This document shows, piece after piece, positions 24,701 through 32,496 of a DNA stretch of 44,880 bases. The notes under the pieces were generated by a model, which saw only the letters and a program-made list of their open reading frames with translations, had not been told where the DNA came from and made no database searches. Location of the stretch: contig NZ_BJDG01000027.1 of NCBI RefSeq assembly GCF_005404945.1, positions 1 to 44,880 of the forward strand, written 5' to 3'. Numbering within the stretch: the stretch's first letter is position 1; the number at the start of each line of letters is the position of its first letter. Origin of the DNA: Lactiplantibacillus pingfangensis. GTDB taxonomy: Bacteria; Bacillota; Bacilli; Lactobacillales; Lactobacillaceae. The position numbers and the translations under genes were made by a program.

Positions 24701-25891
24701 GCTTCTGGCAATAGTCAATTGAATGCACAAGTGCCTGCATTGGCTAGTGGCGTGAGTCAGTTGGCTTCTGGTTCTAGCCAAGTTTCATCTGGCTTAACCA
24801 CCTTGCAAGGCCAAGTGCCAACCTTAGTCAGTGCCATCAGCGCCTTGGATGCTGGGACCAACAAGTTAGCTGCAAGTTCAGCAGCCTTAACTTCAGGGGC
24901 GTCACAAGTTGCTGCTGGGAACCAAACGATGTACACGACGTTACAAAGTTTGGTTAAACAAATGGCGACATTACAAAAAGGTTTGGCAACTGCTAGCAAT
25001 GGGACTAAGACCATCAACAAGGGTGTCGGTTCAGCGAATAGTTACCTTACTGGTTTGAAGAAGTCAGATGCGGCGGATACTTACTACGTGCCAAAGAGCA
25101 CGTTGAAAGGTAAAACTTATCAGACTGCTTTGAACAGCTACATGTCCAGCAACTATCATGCCACGAAGTTAACGATTGTCTTGAAAGATAATCCTAGCTC
25201 AAAGGCTGCGATGAACAAGATTGCAGCCATTCAAACGCAAGCACAAAACACGTTGAAAGGGACATCATTAGATGGTTCAACGATCGCGATTGGTGGTCAA
25301 ACATCTGAAACTAACGATACCCAATCAATTGCGTCGAGTGACTTCATTCGAACGGCGGCAATCATGTTGGTCGGGATCTTATTAGCCTTGATGGTCATCA
25401 CTCGCTCTGTTTTACAACCGTTCTACATCTTAGGGACGTTGTTATTGGCTTACATTATGTCCTTGAGTATTACGCGGATGTTGAGTAGCTGGTTGATGGG
25501 TCAAGATATGTTGACTTGGAACACACCATTCTTCGGCTTCATCATGTTAATTGCCCTCGGGGTTGATTATAGTATCTTCTTGATGATGAAGTACCGTGAG
25601 TTTGATAATACGGCGGCAACGCCAAGTACTCGGATTGTCCGAGCGGCTTCGGTTATCGGTGCGGTTGTCTTATCCGCAGCTTTGATCTTAAGTGGGACGT
25701 TCGCGGCCTTGATGCCATCTGGTGTCTTGACCTTGATTCAAGTGGCGATGGTCGTGATTATCGGATTGATTATCCTGGTATTCGCCATTCCAACGGTTAT
25801 TCCAGCCTTGATTCGTTTGACTTATCCTTTGACGGATAGCATGGAAAACGACTCAACTACGGATGAACCAACGAAACGGTCACACAAATAA
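21746..25891 (+). CDS. Giant MMPL/RND-type membrane exporter with a repeat-rich extracellular loop
   Basis: The product has 1381 residues. TM1 is at about 8-26. The first membrane block (about 180-340) contains GTDYNILMFDQFKEEL, and a second (about 1200-1370) contains LGVDYSIFLMMKYREF; both are the proton-relay D-Y motifs of MMPL proteins. Between them lie about 700 residues of extracellular sequence with repeated LASG-type heptad or undecad units, as in YhgE/Pip proteins. A 70-residue unit (VTYTNGVYTVN..) is duplicated. Translation starts at a TTG after AAGGGA. Probable cargo is a lipid, glycolipid or drug. Part of the loop (about 23.6-24.5 kb) has different codon choice from its flanks. Confidence 0.9.
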   Translation: MKGSRRQFTIQAVVWLVVMVAAIIFLPNVSSLVRDKGQTQLPSSAKSQVASVIQNHWGRNQNNTRQVVVVFSNGDKPLTDNQKQEIDGTIQRFKVQKSKYHVKSMTAASDNAAAKKQLISKDKSTQLLQLMVGENQTVTNMTKTITDGAKTAGVKTYVTGSDILNDDFTQETESGLQKTEIITVIFIFIVLTLVFRSPITPIVSLLSVGLSFIISLSIVMNLVEKFNFPLSNFTQVFMVVVLFGIGTDYNILMFDQFKEELSHGDSPVAATGRALKIAGRTILYSGSSLLIGFSALGLANFSIYRSAVGVAIAVAILLLVLLTLNPFFMALLGPRLFWPSKKFSGGSTSKMWHGISATSVRYPLIAIVVVLGVAAPFVFTYSNQLNYDTLAELNDSIPAKQGFKVVQSHFSKGTAEPSTLYIKSDHALNNEKDIKAIDNLTRQLKKVKGVKTVASVSQPGGSEISDLYVKKQLGTVTTGMNSASKGLTKISSGLDSANSQLKSSNMSSGVSSAKELADGAKSLSTGLVTYTNGVYTVNNGLNTLNGSTGTLASGVNKLASGSQQVTTGLNTLNSKTGALSSATSQLASGSNTLAQGVVTYTNGVYTVNSGLNELNGQTGTLSSKVGELFDGTSNLSSSLDSIASQNGTVADKQNELISSIGQLQSGSSEIAKQLTAMQSEVNAGNTTQSKAELAQLTAGLNELNSSMAELQQLPASMGSAKDDVNNFKSVLTTTKTPIKSDMGTIQSALESASSADNAKNSATNASVDANTVASAAVAAAGSSATSDQKAAISSAVTSQVNAQNSANSGSNTATTKAGSATDANAGLTALSDLQTQLNSITTAASKLQDLSDSMDKLTVLADKSKGVNLQEIAGVITKLEGSITQVQNALNGDGTAANPGFVPSMNSLTTNLSKLQTGAATLASSINGYTGYVSQAATGANKINNGVSTLSASIPTLTNAIGALTAGTNQLAANSASLNNGAAQLASGNSQLNAQVPALASGVSQLASGSSQVSSGLTTLQGQVPTLVSAISALDAGTNKLAASSAALTSGASQVAAGNQTMYTTLQSLVKQMATLQKGLATASNGTKTINKGVGSANSYLTGLKKSDAADTYYVPKSTLKGKTYQTALNSYMSSNYHATKLTIVLKDNPSSKAAMNKIAAIQTQAQNTLKGTSLDGSTIAIGGQTSETNDTQSIASSDFIRTAAIMLVGILLALMVITRSVLQPFYILGTLLLAYIMSLSITRMLSSWLMGQDMLTWNTPFFGFIMLIALGVDYSIFLMMKYREFDNTAATPSTRIVRAASVIGAVVLSAALILSGTFAALMPSGVLTLIQVAMVVIIGLIILVFAIPTVIPALIRLTYPLTDSMENDSTTDEPTKRSHK

Positions 25892-25914
25892 TCCCTTAAA
25901 ATGAAGCATGAATT

Positions 25915-25973
25915 GAAATGGCGTCTGTTAGCTTGGTCAATGGACTGAGTTAACCGACGTCGTTTTTTTAATT
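25915..25973 (+). terminator. Terminator of the MMPL gene
   Basis: A hairpin pairs TGGCGTCTGTTAGCT with AGTTAACCGACGTCG through G-U wobbles, followed by seven Ts. Confidence 0.7.
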
Positions 25974-26052
25974 GTAAAAGAACATGTGTTCGTGAACGAC
26001 TTTTTATGTTATGCTAATAGCAAATGAATGAGAAAAATGGAGGGTGGACTGG

Positions 26053-26640
26053 ATGACGCGATGTGATTGGGCGAATTCAACGCCATTAATGCAGCAGTAT
26101 CATGATAATGAATGGGGACGGCCGCAGCATGACCAACAAAAGTTATTTGAATTGTTATGCTTAGAAACTTATCAGGCTGGGTTAAGCTGGCAAACCGTTT
26201 TAAATAAACGGGCCGCTTTTAAAGAAGACTTTTACAATTATGATATTTCCCGTGTCGCTGCAATGACTGATGCTGATATTGACCGTTTGCTAACGGATGC
26301 GCGGATTATTCGTCACCGGCAGAAGTTGGCCGCAACGATTAATAACGCTAAGGTCATCCAAGCTTGGCCAGCGGGATCAACATACGCAGAGTGGCTCTGG
26401 TCGTTTGTCGATGGTCAGCCAATTCGTCAGGCTTGGCAAGCTTCGGCTGAAATGCCAGGTACGAATGACTTAGCCAAGCGGGTCTCCAAAGAATTGAAAA
26501 AACGCGGCTTTAAGTTTGTCGGCCCGACGACGGTCTATTCTTATTTGCAAGGTGCCGGTCTAATTAATGACCACTTGGCTGACTGTGATTGGGCGCCTGA
26601 AAATTTGGTGTCAGGTCTTAATCCTAGTCCTGAAAAATAA
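26053..26640 (+). CDS. tag: DNA-3-methyladenine glycosylase I
   Basis: This enzyme removes 3-methyladenine from alkylated DNA to start base excision repair. It has 195 residues, the usual length. The zinc-binding residues of the family are present: C4 and H17 at the N-terminus and H..C in INDHLADCDW at the C-terminus. Also present are NEWGRP, FELLCLETYQAGLSW and KFVGPTTVYSYLQ. The ATG at 26053 is 9 nt after GGAGG; a GTG at 26044 overlaps that site and is less likely. It is monocistronic, between two terminators. Confidence 0.95.
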   Translation: MTRCDWANSTPLMQQYHDNEWGRPQHDQQKLFELLCLETYQAGLSWQTVLNKRAAFKEDFYNYDISRVAAMTDADIDRLLTDARIIRHRQKLAATINNAKVIQAWPAGSTYAEWLWSFVDGQPIRQAWQASAEMPGTNDLAKRVSKELKKRGFKFVGPTTVYSYLQGAGLINDHLADCDWAPENLVSGLNPSPEK

Positions 26641-26648
26641 GCAACATG

Positions 26649-26680
26649 AAAACCAGCGAGGCAATCTCGCTGGTTTTTTT
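26649..26680 (+). terminator. Terminator of tag
   Basis: AAAACCAGCGAG pairs with CTCGCTGGTTTT and is followed by more Ts. Confidence 0.93.
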
Positions 26681-26846
26681 ACCCACGACCCACCGCATCA
26701 CCGCATTAGTAAATCCTTATCAAAAATATTCGGTAACTAGCCACCGAAAGACCCCAAGAAGTTCATAGTTTAGTCCTTTTTGCCCTGTAAATTGAGGAAT
26801 GTTCAGGACAGAGCAATTTTTAAACTAATTTTGAGGAGGGCAAGGC

Positions 26847-28313
26847 ATGAATTTCTTCAAACGTGCATGGCTTAATTTAACGGCGAAGAAAGGTCGTTCA
26901 ATCTTATTGATTCTGGTCACATCAGCGATTATGTTATTTGTTTTAGCTGGTCTGTTGATTCGGAACGCTGCGGATACCGCGACAAGTAACGCGAAGCAAA
27001 GTGTTGGTGCTACCGTCACTTTAGCCGCGAATCGAGAAGCGGCGTTCAAGAAAATGCGTAGTAGCACGTCAACGAGTAAGACTAGTCGTCCTAAGTTGAC
27101 GACGTCGCCGGTTAAATTGAGTGATGCTAAGAAAATAGCGAAACTCAATAATATCGCTAGTTATACGGCGACCGTTTCGACTTCGGCCAATGCGACAGGT
27201 TTTAGCGCGATTTCGACTTCCGGTAGTAGTGCTGGTGGGATGAAAGGAATGGGTGGTAGCACGACGAGTTCTGGTGACATTGCTATCTCTGGTGTCACTT
27301 CAACGAGTGCAACGGCTGATTTTGAAAATAACACTAGCAAAATTACGAGTGGCCGAGGGATTACGACTGCCGATGAGGGCAGCAATAATGTCGTCATCGA
27401 AAGTGAGTTAGCCAAGGAAGATAGCTTAAAGGTTGGCGATTCGATTAAGTTGAAGGCGACGACTGGGACGAAGACGACTTATACTTTGAAGGTCGTTGGG
27501 ATCTATAAGGCTTCTTCAAGCACCAGCACCCAGCAAGGTCCTGGCGCAACTGATCCGTCGAATAGTGTTTATACGTCTTATACTTTTGCCAATACGGTCA
27601 AAGGGTCGAAGTATAAGAATACCGCTGATTCCGTCACTTTTAATGTTTCTGATCCAGCCAAAGTTAGTGCGGTTAAAAAAGCCGGTAACGCTTTGATCAA
27701 CACATCGAAGTATTCATTGACGACAGATGATAGTAGCTATCAAACGGTGAAAGCTTCAATGGATAACGTTAAGTCCTTTGCGGATAAAATCGTTTGGTTG
27801 GTCGCTATTGCTGGGACGATTATCCTGGCACTGATTGTGATCTTGATGATTCGTGAACGGCGATACGAAATTGGCGTCCTCTTATCACTTGGTGAGGCCC
27901 GTTGGAAGATTGTTGCCCAATTCTTTGTTGAAATGGTGATGGTCTTAGTCGTTTCGATTGCAATCGCGGGTGCCGGTGGCAAATTTGTTGGGAATCAATT
28001 AGGCAAGCAGCTAGTATCACAACAAACGACCACTGCGACAACTGGTTCAACCAGCACCCAGCAAGGCCCTGGTGGCGGTGGCGCGCCTGGTGGGAGTACT
28101 TCTGGCACGAAACCTTCTGGTAATATGCAAGCTGGCGGCGCACTGGGTAGCAGTTCAACGTCGACACAAAAGCAAGCCGAATTGGCGATTAATGTAACGG
28201 TGATGGATTTGGTTGAACTCGGTGGTTTCGGGTTGGCAATCATGTTCTTGTCCATTATGTTAGCGTCGGGCGGTATTTTACGATTACAACCGAAGAAAGT
28301 CTTGATTGAATAG
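26847..28313 (+). CDS. ABC transporter permease, FtsX/MacB type
   Basis: The product has 488 residues. TM1 is at about 18-38. A large extracellular MacB-PCD-like domain runs to about 310, and TM2-TM4 lie at about 315-334, 357-375 and 460-482. RERRYEIGVLLSLGEARWKI between TM2 and TM3 is the coupling helix typical of the FtsX family. Between TM3 and TM4 is an unusual Gly/Ser/Thr/Gln-rich insert of about 70 residues. The tripeptide-rich string STSTQQGPG occurs both in the extracellular domain and in this insert. The ATG at 26847 follows GGAGGG. It is the first gene of a two-gene operon with the ATPase; the stop codon abuts the next ribosome site. Confidence 0.9.
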   Translation: MNFFKRAWLNLTAKKGRSILLILVTSAIMLFVLAGLLIRNAADTATSNAKQSVGATVTLAANREAAFKKMRSSTSTSKTSRPKLTTSPVKLSDAKKIAKLNNIASYTATVSTSANATGFSAISTSGSSAGGMKGMGGSTTSSGDIAISGVTSTSATADFENNTSKITSGRGITTADEGSNNVVIESELAKEDSLKVGDSIKLKATTGTKTTYTLKVVGIYKASSSTSTQQGPGATDPSNSVYTSYTFANTVKGSKYKNTADSVTFNVSDPAKVSAVKKAGNALINTSKYSLTTDDSSYQTVKASMDNVKSFADKIVWLVAIAGTIILALIVILMIRERRYEIGVLLSLGEARWKIVAQFFVEMVMVLVVSIAIAGAGGKFVGNQLGKQLVSQQTTTATTGSTSTQQGPGGGGAPGGSTSGTKPSGNMQAGGALGSSSTSTQKQAELAINVTVMDLVELGGFGLAIMFLSIMLASGGILRLQPKKVLIE

Positions 28314-28326
28314 GAGGAAGTTTGTC

Positions 28327-28986
28327 ATGTTAAAAGCAAATGATATTGGTTATTGGTATGATCGCCAAGAGAATAGTCTGTTTGAGCATGTGAACCTCGA
28401 GTTCAAATCAGGTCATTCTTATGCGATTGTTGGCCAGAGTGGCTCTGGTAAAACGACTTTTCTGTCTTTACTGGCCGGGTTAGACAAGCCACGGGCAGGT
28501 CAAATTGAACTGAACGGTGAACCGATTAATCAATTGGGATTGACCGCTTATCGGCGGTCGCACGTCGCCATTGTGTTCCAAGCGTATAATCTATTTACCT
28601 ACATGTCGCCACTGAATAATTTGTTGACGGCAATGGCGGTGACAAATTCGAGTCATCGTGGTGATAAGGCCTTCGCGATGGAGATGTTACGCAAACTTGG
28701 GATTACCGATGAACAGATGACAAAAAATGTCCAGCGATTATCTGGTGGGCAGCAACAACGAGTCGCCATTGCCCGAACTATGGTTTGCGATGCGAAGCTC
28801 GTGGTGGCGGATGAACCCACTGGGAACTTGGATGAAGAGAACACGAAAGATGTGATTGATCAATTTCAAAAAATTGCTCATGAGCAACATAAATGTGTGA
28901 TTATCGTGACCCATGAACCCGATGTCGCGGCAACTTGTGATTATGCCTATCGACTTGCCAAACACGAATTCACCTTAGAAGCTTAA
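28327..28986 (+). CDS. ABC transporter ATP-binding protein, MacB/LolD type
   Basis: The product has 219 residues: Walker A GQSGSGKTTF, Q-loop VFQAYNLF, signature LSGGQQQRVAIAR, Walker B LVVADEPTGNLD and switch VTHEPD. The ATG at 28327 lies 9 nt after AGGAGG and 14 nt after the permease stop. Upstream in-frame TTG starts would read into the permease gene and are unlikely. With the permease it forms a MacB-like mechanotransmission transporter, often for peptide or antibiotic resistance or for envelope export. No two-component system or lipoprotein gene is adjacent to indicate the substrate. Confidence 0.95.
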   Translation: MLKANDIGYWYDRQENSLFEHVNLEFKSGHSYAIVGQSGSGKTTFLSLLAGLDKPRAGQIELNGEPINQLGLTAYRRSHVAIVFQAYNLFTYMSPLNNLLTAMAVTNSSHRGDKAFAMEMLRKLGITDEQMTKNVQRLSGGQQQRVAIARTMVCDAKLVVADEPTGNLDEENTKDVIDQFQKIAHEQHKCVIIVTHEPDVAATCDYAYRLAKHEFTLEA

Positions 28987-28996
28987 ATTTTAAGTT

Positions 28997-29037
28997 AGCG
29001 CTCACTGCCCAAAATGGCGTCAGTGAGCGCTTTCTTA
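28997..29037 (+). terminator. Terminator of the ABC operon
   Basis: AGCGCTCACTG pairs with CAGTGAGCGCT and is followed by TTCTT. Confidence 0.8.
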
Positions 29038-29078
29038 TACATAAATCTGGAAAAGGTTGGCTGAGACAACCAAATAAT

Positions 29079-29172
29079 ATTACAAAGTATTACGAAATCA
29101 GCCGTTTATTACAACGAACCCGATAAAATGTAACGTCCCATTGATACCAGTGCAATATCCACCCGGTATACT
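29079..29172 (+). promoter_or_regulatory. Triple half-site operator and promoter, LysM gene 1
   Basis: ATTACA (29079-29084), ATTACG (29089-29094) and ATTACA (29108-29113) are spaced 10 and 19 bp apart. An opposite-strand unit TGTAAC lies at 29129-29134, and the -10 TATACT at 29167-29172. The last direct unit ends 54 positions before the -10 start, exactly as at the other two LysM genes. The -35 region is non-consensus. Confidence 0.8.
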
Positions 29173-29263
29173 AGATTTTGTTGATTAGTTATGACTGATC
29201 AAGGGAATCATAGATATTTAACCGATAGAAACCAAGCCAAACTAATAGGAGTGTTTTATTTTA

Positions 29264-29854
29264 ATGAAAGTAAAAAATATTGTTTTATCAACTGTTGCCG
29301 CTTTAGGTTTGTTCACCATCGCTACCACGACTGCTAATGCCGATACTGTTACGGTCAAGGCCGGTGACACGGTTGCCAAAATCGCTAGCGAACATCAAAC
29401 AACGATTAACGCCATCGAAAAAGCTAACAACTTGAAGAACGTTAACTTGATCTTTGTTGGTGATCAACTTGAAGTGAATGGTTCGACGACTGCAACCACT
29501 GCAACTAACACAGCTGCAGCTAGCACGACGGCAACAACTAACAATACGACTAGCGAAAACACTGCTTCAACAACTAGTCAAAATACGACCACGACTAGCA
29601 CTGAAACAACCACGTCAACGACAACTAATGATAGTGATAGTGCTGCTAAAGCTTGGATTGCTAATCAAGAATCAGGTGGCTCATACACTGCCACGAATGG
29701 TCAATATATTGGTAAATATCAATTGAGTTCATCATATTTAAATGGTGATTACTCAGCTGCAAACCAAGAAAAGGTTGCTGACAATTATGTCGCTTCCCGT
29801 TATGGTTCATGGAGCGCTGCAAAGGCTCATTGGTTAGCTAATAACTGGTACTAA
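29264..29854 (+). CDS. Secreted LysM protein with C-terminal transglycosylase-like domain (copy 1)
   Basis: The product has 196 residues. The Sec signal peptide ends at about NANA (residue 27). One LysM domain follows (VKAGDTVAKIASEHQTTINA to LIFVGDQLEV), which binds peptidoglycan. A Thr/Ser-rich linker of about 60 residues leads to a C-terminal domain of about 75 residues: AKAWIANQESGGSY, NGQYIGKYQL and AAKAHWLANNWY. The glutamate in QESGG matches the catalytic position of small lysozyme-like or Apf-type domains. It probably trims or binds cell-wall glycan. AGGAGTG precedes the ATG at 29264. It is controlled by the operator at 29079-29172 and has its own terminator. Confidence 0.93.
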   Translation: MKVKNIVLSTVAALGLFTIATTTANADTVTVKAGDTVAKIASEHQTTINAIEKANNLKNVNLIFVGDQLEVNGSTTATTATNTAAASTTATTNNTTSENTASTTSQNTTTTSTETTTSTTTNDSDSAAKAWIANQESGGSYTATNGQYIGKYQLSSSYLNGDYSAANQEKVADNYVASRYGSWSAAKAHWLANNWY

Positions 29855-29872
29855 AATTTAGATGATTAATGC

Positions 29873-29906
29873 AAGAGTCTGGGACTAAAATTCCAGACTC
29901 TTTTTG
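29873..29906 (+). terminator. Terminator of LysM gene 1
   Basis: AGAGTCTGG pairs with CCAGACTCT, followed by TTTTG. Confidence 0.88.
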
Positions 29907-29932
29907 TAACTCCGAATAGTTATAGCCGAAAC

Positions 29933-30043
29933 GTGGAACAAGAGGCATGGATGCAACAGAGCTACGGAAACCGAACGATTGGAAAGTCCCCAATCACTCG
30001 GCTTCCTAGGCGATGCTCAGTAACAACCCGCCGCTTGTCTCAC
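29933..30043. repeat. Structured intergenic element with nested stems
   Basis: The outer arms GTGGAACAAGAGGC (29933-29946) and GCCGCTTGTCTCAC (30030-30043) enclose a long inner hairpin. Its arms are 29962-29982 and 29989-30008, with core pairs CCGA..GATTGG and CCAATC..TCGG. No copy of it is seen elsewhere in the window. It resembles the A/B repeat modules in design but not in sequence. Confidence 0.5.
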
Positions 30044-30173
30044 TCTTTTGTAATCGTGATGAGGGCAAGTCGCAACCAAGATTGCTCGTGGTAGTTGCGG
30101 GATGCACTTGTGTTTTACTGGTGTCCGCATCGTGAAGATGATATGCTTTTGAAAAATAAGGGAGTGAGTCCGC

Positions 30174-30515
30174 ATGGCAATTCAATTTAAAACGGTGTTG
30201 GTCAGACTACGACGTGACCGACAACTATCACAGGCGCAGTTGGCAGAACAATTGTATGTTTCACGACAGGCAATTTCGAAATGGGAACAAGGTGAAAACA
30301 CACCAGATTTGGAAACCTTGGTGAAGCTAGCTGCCCTTTTCGAAGTTAGTTTAGACGAGTTAGTCTTAGGGGAGCAAGGTGCTGAAACTGCCACAACCCA
30401 ATCGCCAGCGTCAAGGACTCGAGCGATGAACGGCTGGGAATTCTTAAGTCGTTATTGGTGGTTAGTTTTTGGCTTGCTTGGGATGATTGGTTGGTTGATT
30501 TCAGTCACTAGATAA
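30174..30515 (+). CDS. XRE-family helix-turn-helix protein with C-terminal membrane helix
   Basis: The product has 113 residues. An N-terminal Cro/CI-type domain (about 5-65) has SQAQLAEQLYVSRQAISKWE, DLETLVKLAALFEVSLDELV. A short linker leads to one C-terminal membrane helix (YWWLVFGLLGMIGWLI). Membrane-anchored XRE regulators of this shape are common in lactobacilli. The ATG at 30174 follows GGGAGTG. It is monocistronic, with a terminator at 30552. Target genes are unknown; the broken membrane gene downstream is in the same direction but separated by the terminator. Confidence 0.9.
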   Translation: MAIQFKTVLVRLRRDRQLSQAQLAEQLYVSRQAISKWEQGENTPDLETLVKLAALFEVSLDELVLGEQGAETATTQSPASRTRAMNGWEFLSRYWWLVFGLLGMIGWLISVTR

Positions 30516-30551
30516 TATTAGGAATGCTGTTGTTAGTGACAATACGGGTTA

Positions 30552-30598
30552 AAAGCATCGCTACTGAACGTTAAAAAAGGTAGCGATGTTTTTTTGCT
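30552..30598 (+). terminator. Terminator of the XRE gene
   Basis: AGCATCGCTAC pairs with GTAGCGATGT around a long loop, followed by seven Ts. Confidence 0.8.
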
Positions 30599-30713
30599 GT
30601 GGCCCAAAAAAAATCCGTCATACAGTGATATACTAATAATCAATTATTATTAAACTGTTTTAATCAGTCAAGATAAGGTTTGACTAGGGTGATGAGCCAG
30701 AAAGGATTAACAA

Positions 30714-31217
30714 ATGCAATTAATTTTAAGCGTGATTATGTGGGGCCTATTGTTGTGGCTCGTTATCGAAATTCGAATGATTAGCTTACGTCATTTATCA
30801 TGGTTACAACTTCAATCGACAGATCACTCAGCTTTAAAAGCACATCGTGTACGCCGCTATTTCTTATTTGAACCAAGTAAACATCACGCGACTTGGACAC
30901 GGCAACTCATGTTTTGTTGTATGGGCCTAACTGTGGTGGGATTGGGTGGTACGATTGTGGCGACGTGGGTGACGCACGCTTTTTTTGGTTATCTCATTGG
31001 GTAGCTGATTTTCTTTATTGGCTATGCTGGTTGGTTGCGGCAGTATCAACGACTATTAACGGCTGCGGTGACATACTGGCAAAAGCATGATCCGGTGTCA
31101 TTTACATTGCAGTTAAGCGCGACGACACTGCCAGAATTGAGGCGTCAGTTTAACAAACTGAAAATTCTAGGCGTTTTGTTATTGATTGCGATGATTGCGC
31201 TAGTTTTAGCGCCATGA
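30714..31217 (+). pseudogene. Membrane protein gene interrupted by an in-frame amber codon
   Basis: One continuous frame of 167 codons is broken only by TAG at 31002-31004. Before it are 96 residues with two membrane helices, ending ATWVTHAFFGYLIG. After it, in the same frame, are LIFFIGYAGWLRQYQ, a soluble stretch, and a C-terminal helix (LGVLLLIAMIALVLA). The helix around FGYLIG-x-LIFFIGYAGW reads naturally across the stop, which suggests a TGG or CAG codon mutated to TAG. AAAGGA precedes the ATG at 30714. The intact protein would have about four helices; the family is not recognised. A shortened functional product cannot be excluded. Confidence 0.7.
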
Positions 31218-31256
31218 CCGATTTATTTCCCCATTTAGTCACTAGCCGTAGCGACA

Positions 31257-31291
31257 AAATAAAAAAGCACCGCCTAAGCGATGCTTTTAAG
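31257..31291 (-). terminator. Terminator of LysM gene 2
   Basis: On the minus strand AAGCATCGC pairs with GCGGTGCTT, followed by TTTTATT. Confidence 0.8.
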
Positions 31292-31307
31292 GAATAACTG
31301 ATTTAGT

Positions 31308-32048
31308 TTAGTACCAGCCAGTAGCTTGTGAATGTGCTTTGGCTGCGGCCCATGAACCATAACGAGCTGAAACATAGCTATCAGCAACTTTTTCTTGGTT
31401 AGCAGCTGAGTAATCACCGTTCAAGTATGATGAGCTTAATTGATATTTACCAACATATTGACCGTTGGTAACAGTGTATGAACCACCAGATTCACGACCG
31501 GCAATCCAGGCTTTGGCGTCATTTTCGCTTGAACTGTTATTGCTAGTGTAAGTTACAGTAGTTGCTGGTTTAGCAGCGGCAGTAGTCGTCGTTTGCTTTG
31601 GTGCAACGTATGATGAGCTGTTGTTTGAGCTAGCAACAGTTGCTTTAGGTGCTGCGGCAACTGAGTTAGTGTTAGCCGATTCAGTCGTTGTTTGCTTTGG
31701 TGCAACGTATGATGAGCTGTTGCTTGAGCTAGTAACAGTTGCTTTAGGTGCTGCGGCAACTGTTGTGTTAGTAGTAGTTGTGGTTGCAACTGGTGAGCTT
31801 ACAACGGGTGTTGATGCAACGGCAGTGTTGCCGCCGACTTCAAGTTAGTCACCAACGAAAATCAAGTTAACGTTTGATAAGTTGTTCGCATCGCGAATGG
31901 CGTTAACAGTTGTGTTATAAGTGTTAGCAATTTCAGCAACGGTGTCGCCAGCTTTAACGGTAACAGTAGCGGCGTCAGCAGCAGTTGTTGTAACAGCGAA
32001 TAAAGCTAAGGCTGCAGCAGATGATAAGACAAGATTTTTGATTTTCAT
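31308..32048 (-). pseudogene. Secreted LysM/transglycosylase-like gene (copy 2) with a premature ochre codon
   Basis: The frame from ATG 32048 to TAA 31308 is continuous except for TAA at 31845-31847. That position is CAA (Gln) in both paralogues (VGDQLEV and VGQQLEV). Before it lie the signal peptide and a complete LysM domain; after it lie a long linker and the C-terminal domain (RESGGSY, NGQYVGKYQL, SARYGSWAAAKAH). The expected intact protein is about 246 residues. As it stands only a secreted LysM of 67 residues would be made. The linker has a 99-bp tandem repeat. Promoter and operator are intact, so the lesion is probably recent. Confidence 0.85.
31586..31783 (-). repeat. 99-bp tandem duplication in the linker of LysM gene 2
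   Basis: Two copies with a period of exactly 99 bp (33 codons) encode the motif VAAAPKATV..SSS-YVAPKQTTT twice. The in-frame length change would lengthen or shorten the linker without breaking the frame. Confidence 0.85.
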
Positions 32049-32156
32049 AGTGTGTATGCACTCTCCTATAATTGGGTGTTCTGTTTAATTATCTAAAGTT
32101 TTTTCGATTCTGTAGTTAGCGGCAACTAATGCCGCCGTAACTAATTAACAATGACT

Positions 32157-32250
32157 AGTATACCGAGCGAGTGTTGCAACACAATAAACAGGAGGTTACG
32201 TTTTTACCCCAATATTGTAATATAAGTCGATTTTTGTAATGATTTGTAAT
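32157..32250 (-). promoter_or_regulatory. Triple half-site operator and promoter, LysM gene 2
   Basis: In plus-strand terms TGTAAT lies at 32216-32221, 32235-32240 and 32245-32250 (spacing 19 and 10). GTTACG is at 32195-32200, and AGTATA (minus-strand TATACT) at 32157-32162. Offsets are identical to LysM gene 1. Confidence 0.8.
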
Positions 32251-32356
32251 ATTTGGTGCTTATTTTGGGGTAAAACTGTGATAAAACCGTGAATTTGAGT
32301 AAAATTAGCTAGCTAAGCAGCGAAAGCAAGTGATTAAACAATTATCGAAATAACCT

Positions 32357-32398
32357 GAATTTTAGTTTAATTAAGGATTAACTGACTAACTAAAATTC
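32357..32398. other. 11-bp perfect inverted repeat in gene-free DNA
   Basis: GAATTTTAGTT (32357-32367) and AACTAAAATTC (32388-32398) lie between the operator of LysM gene 2 and the terminator of LysM gene 3. No T tract or gene is associated. The role is unknown. Confidence 0.4.
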
Positions 32399-32442
32399 GT
32401 TAAAGCCATTAACTTTTAGTTATAGTCCCTGAACTTTGGCGA

Positions 32443-32476
32443 AAAAAAGCAACCTGCCAATTTAGCAAGTTGCTTG
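32443..32476 (-). terminator. Terminator of LysM gene 3
   Basis: On the minus strand AAGCAACTTGC pairs with GCAGGTTGCTT, followed by a run of Ts. Confidence 0.85.
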
Positions 32477-32496
32477 AAAATAAGTTGTGTTTTAGT

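Noticed and set aside
31553-31848. Gln/Leu-rich and Val/Ala-rich frames over the LysM linkers (also 32625-32879 and 29478-29726)
   Set aside because: They are out-of-frame shadows of the Thr/Ala/Ser-rich linkers; the true frames encode the conserved LysM and C-terminal domains.
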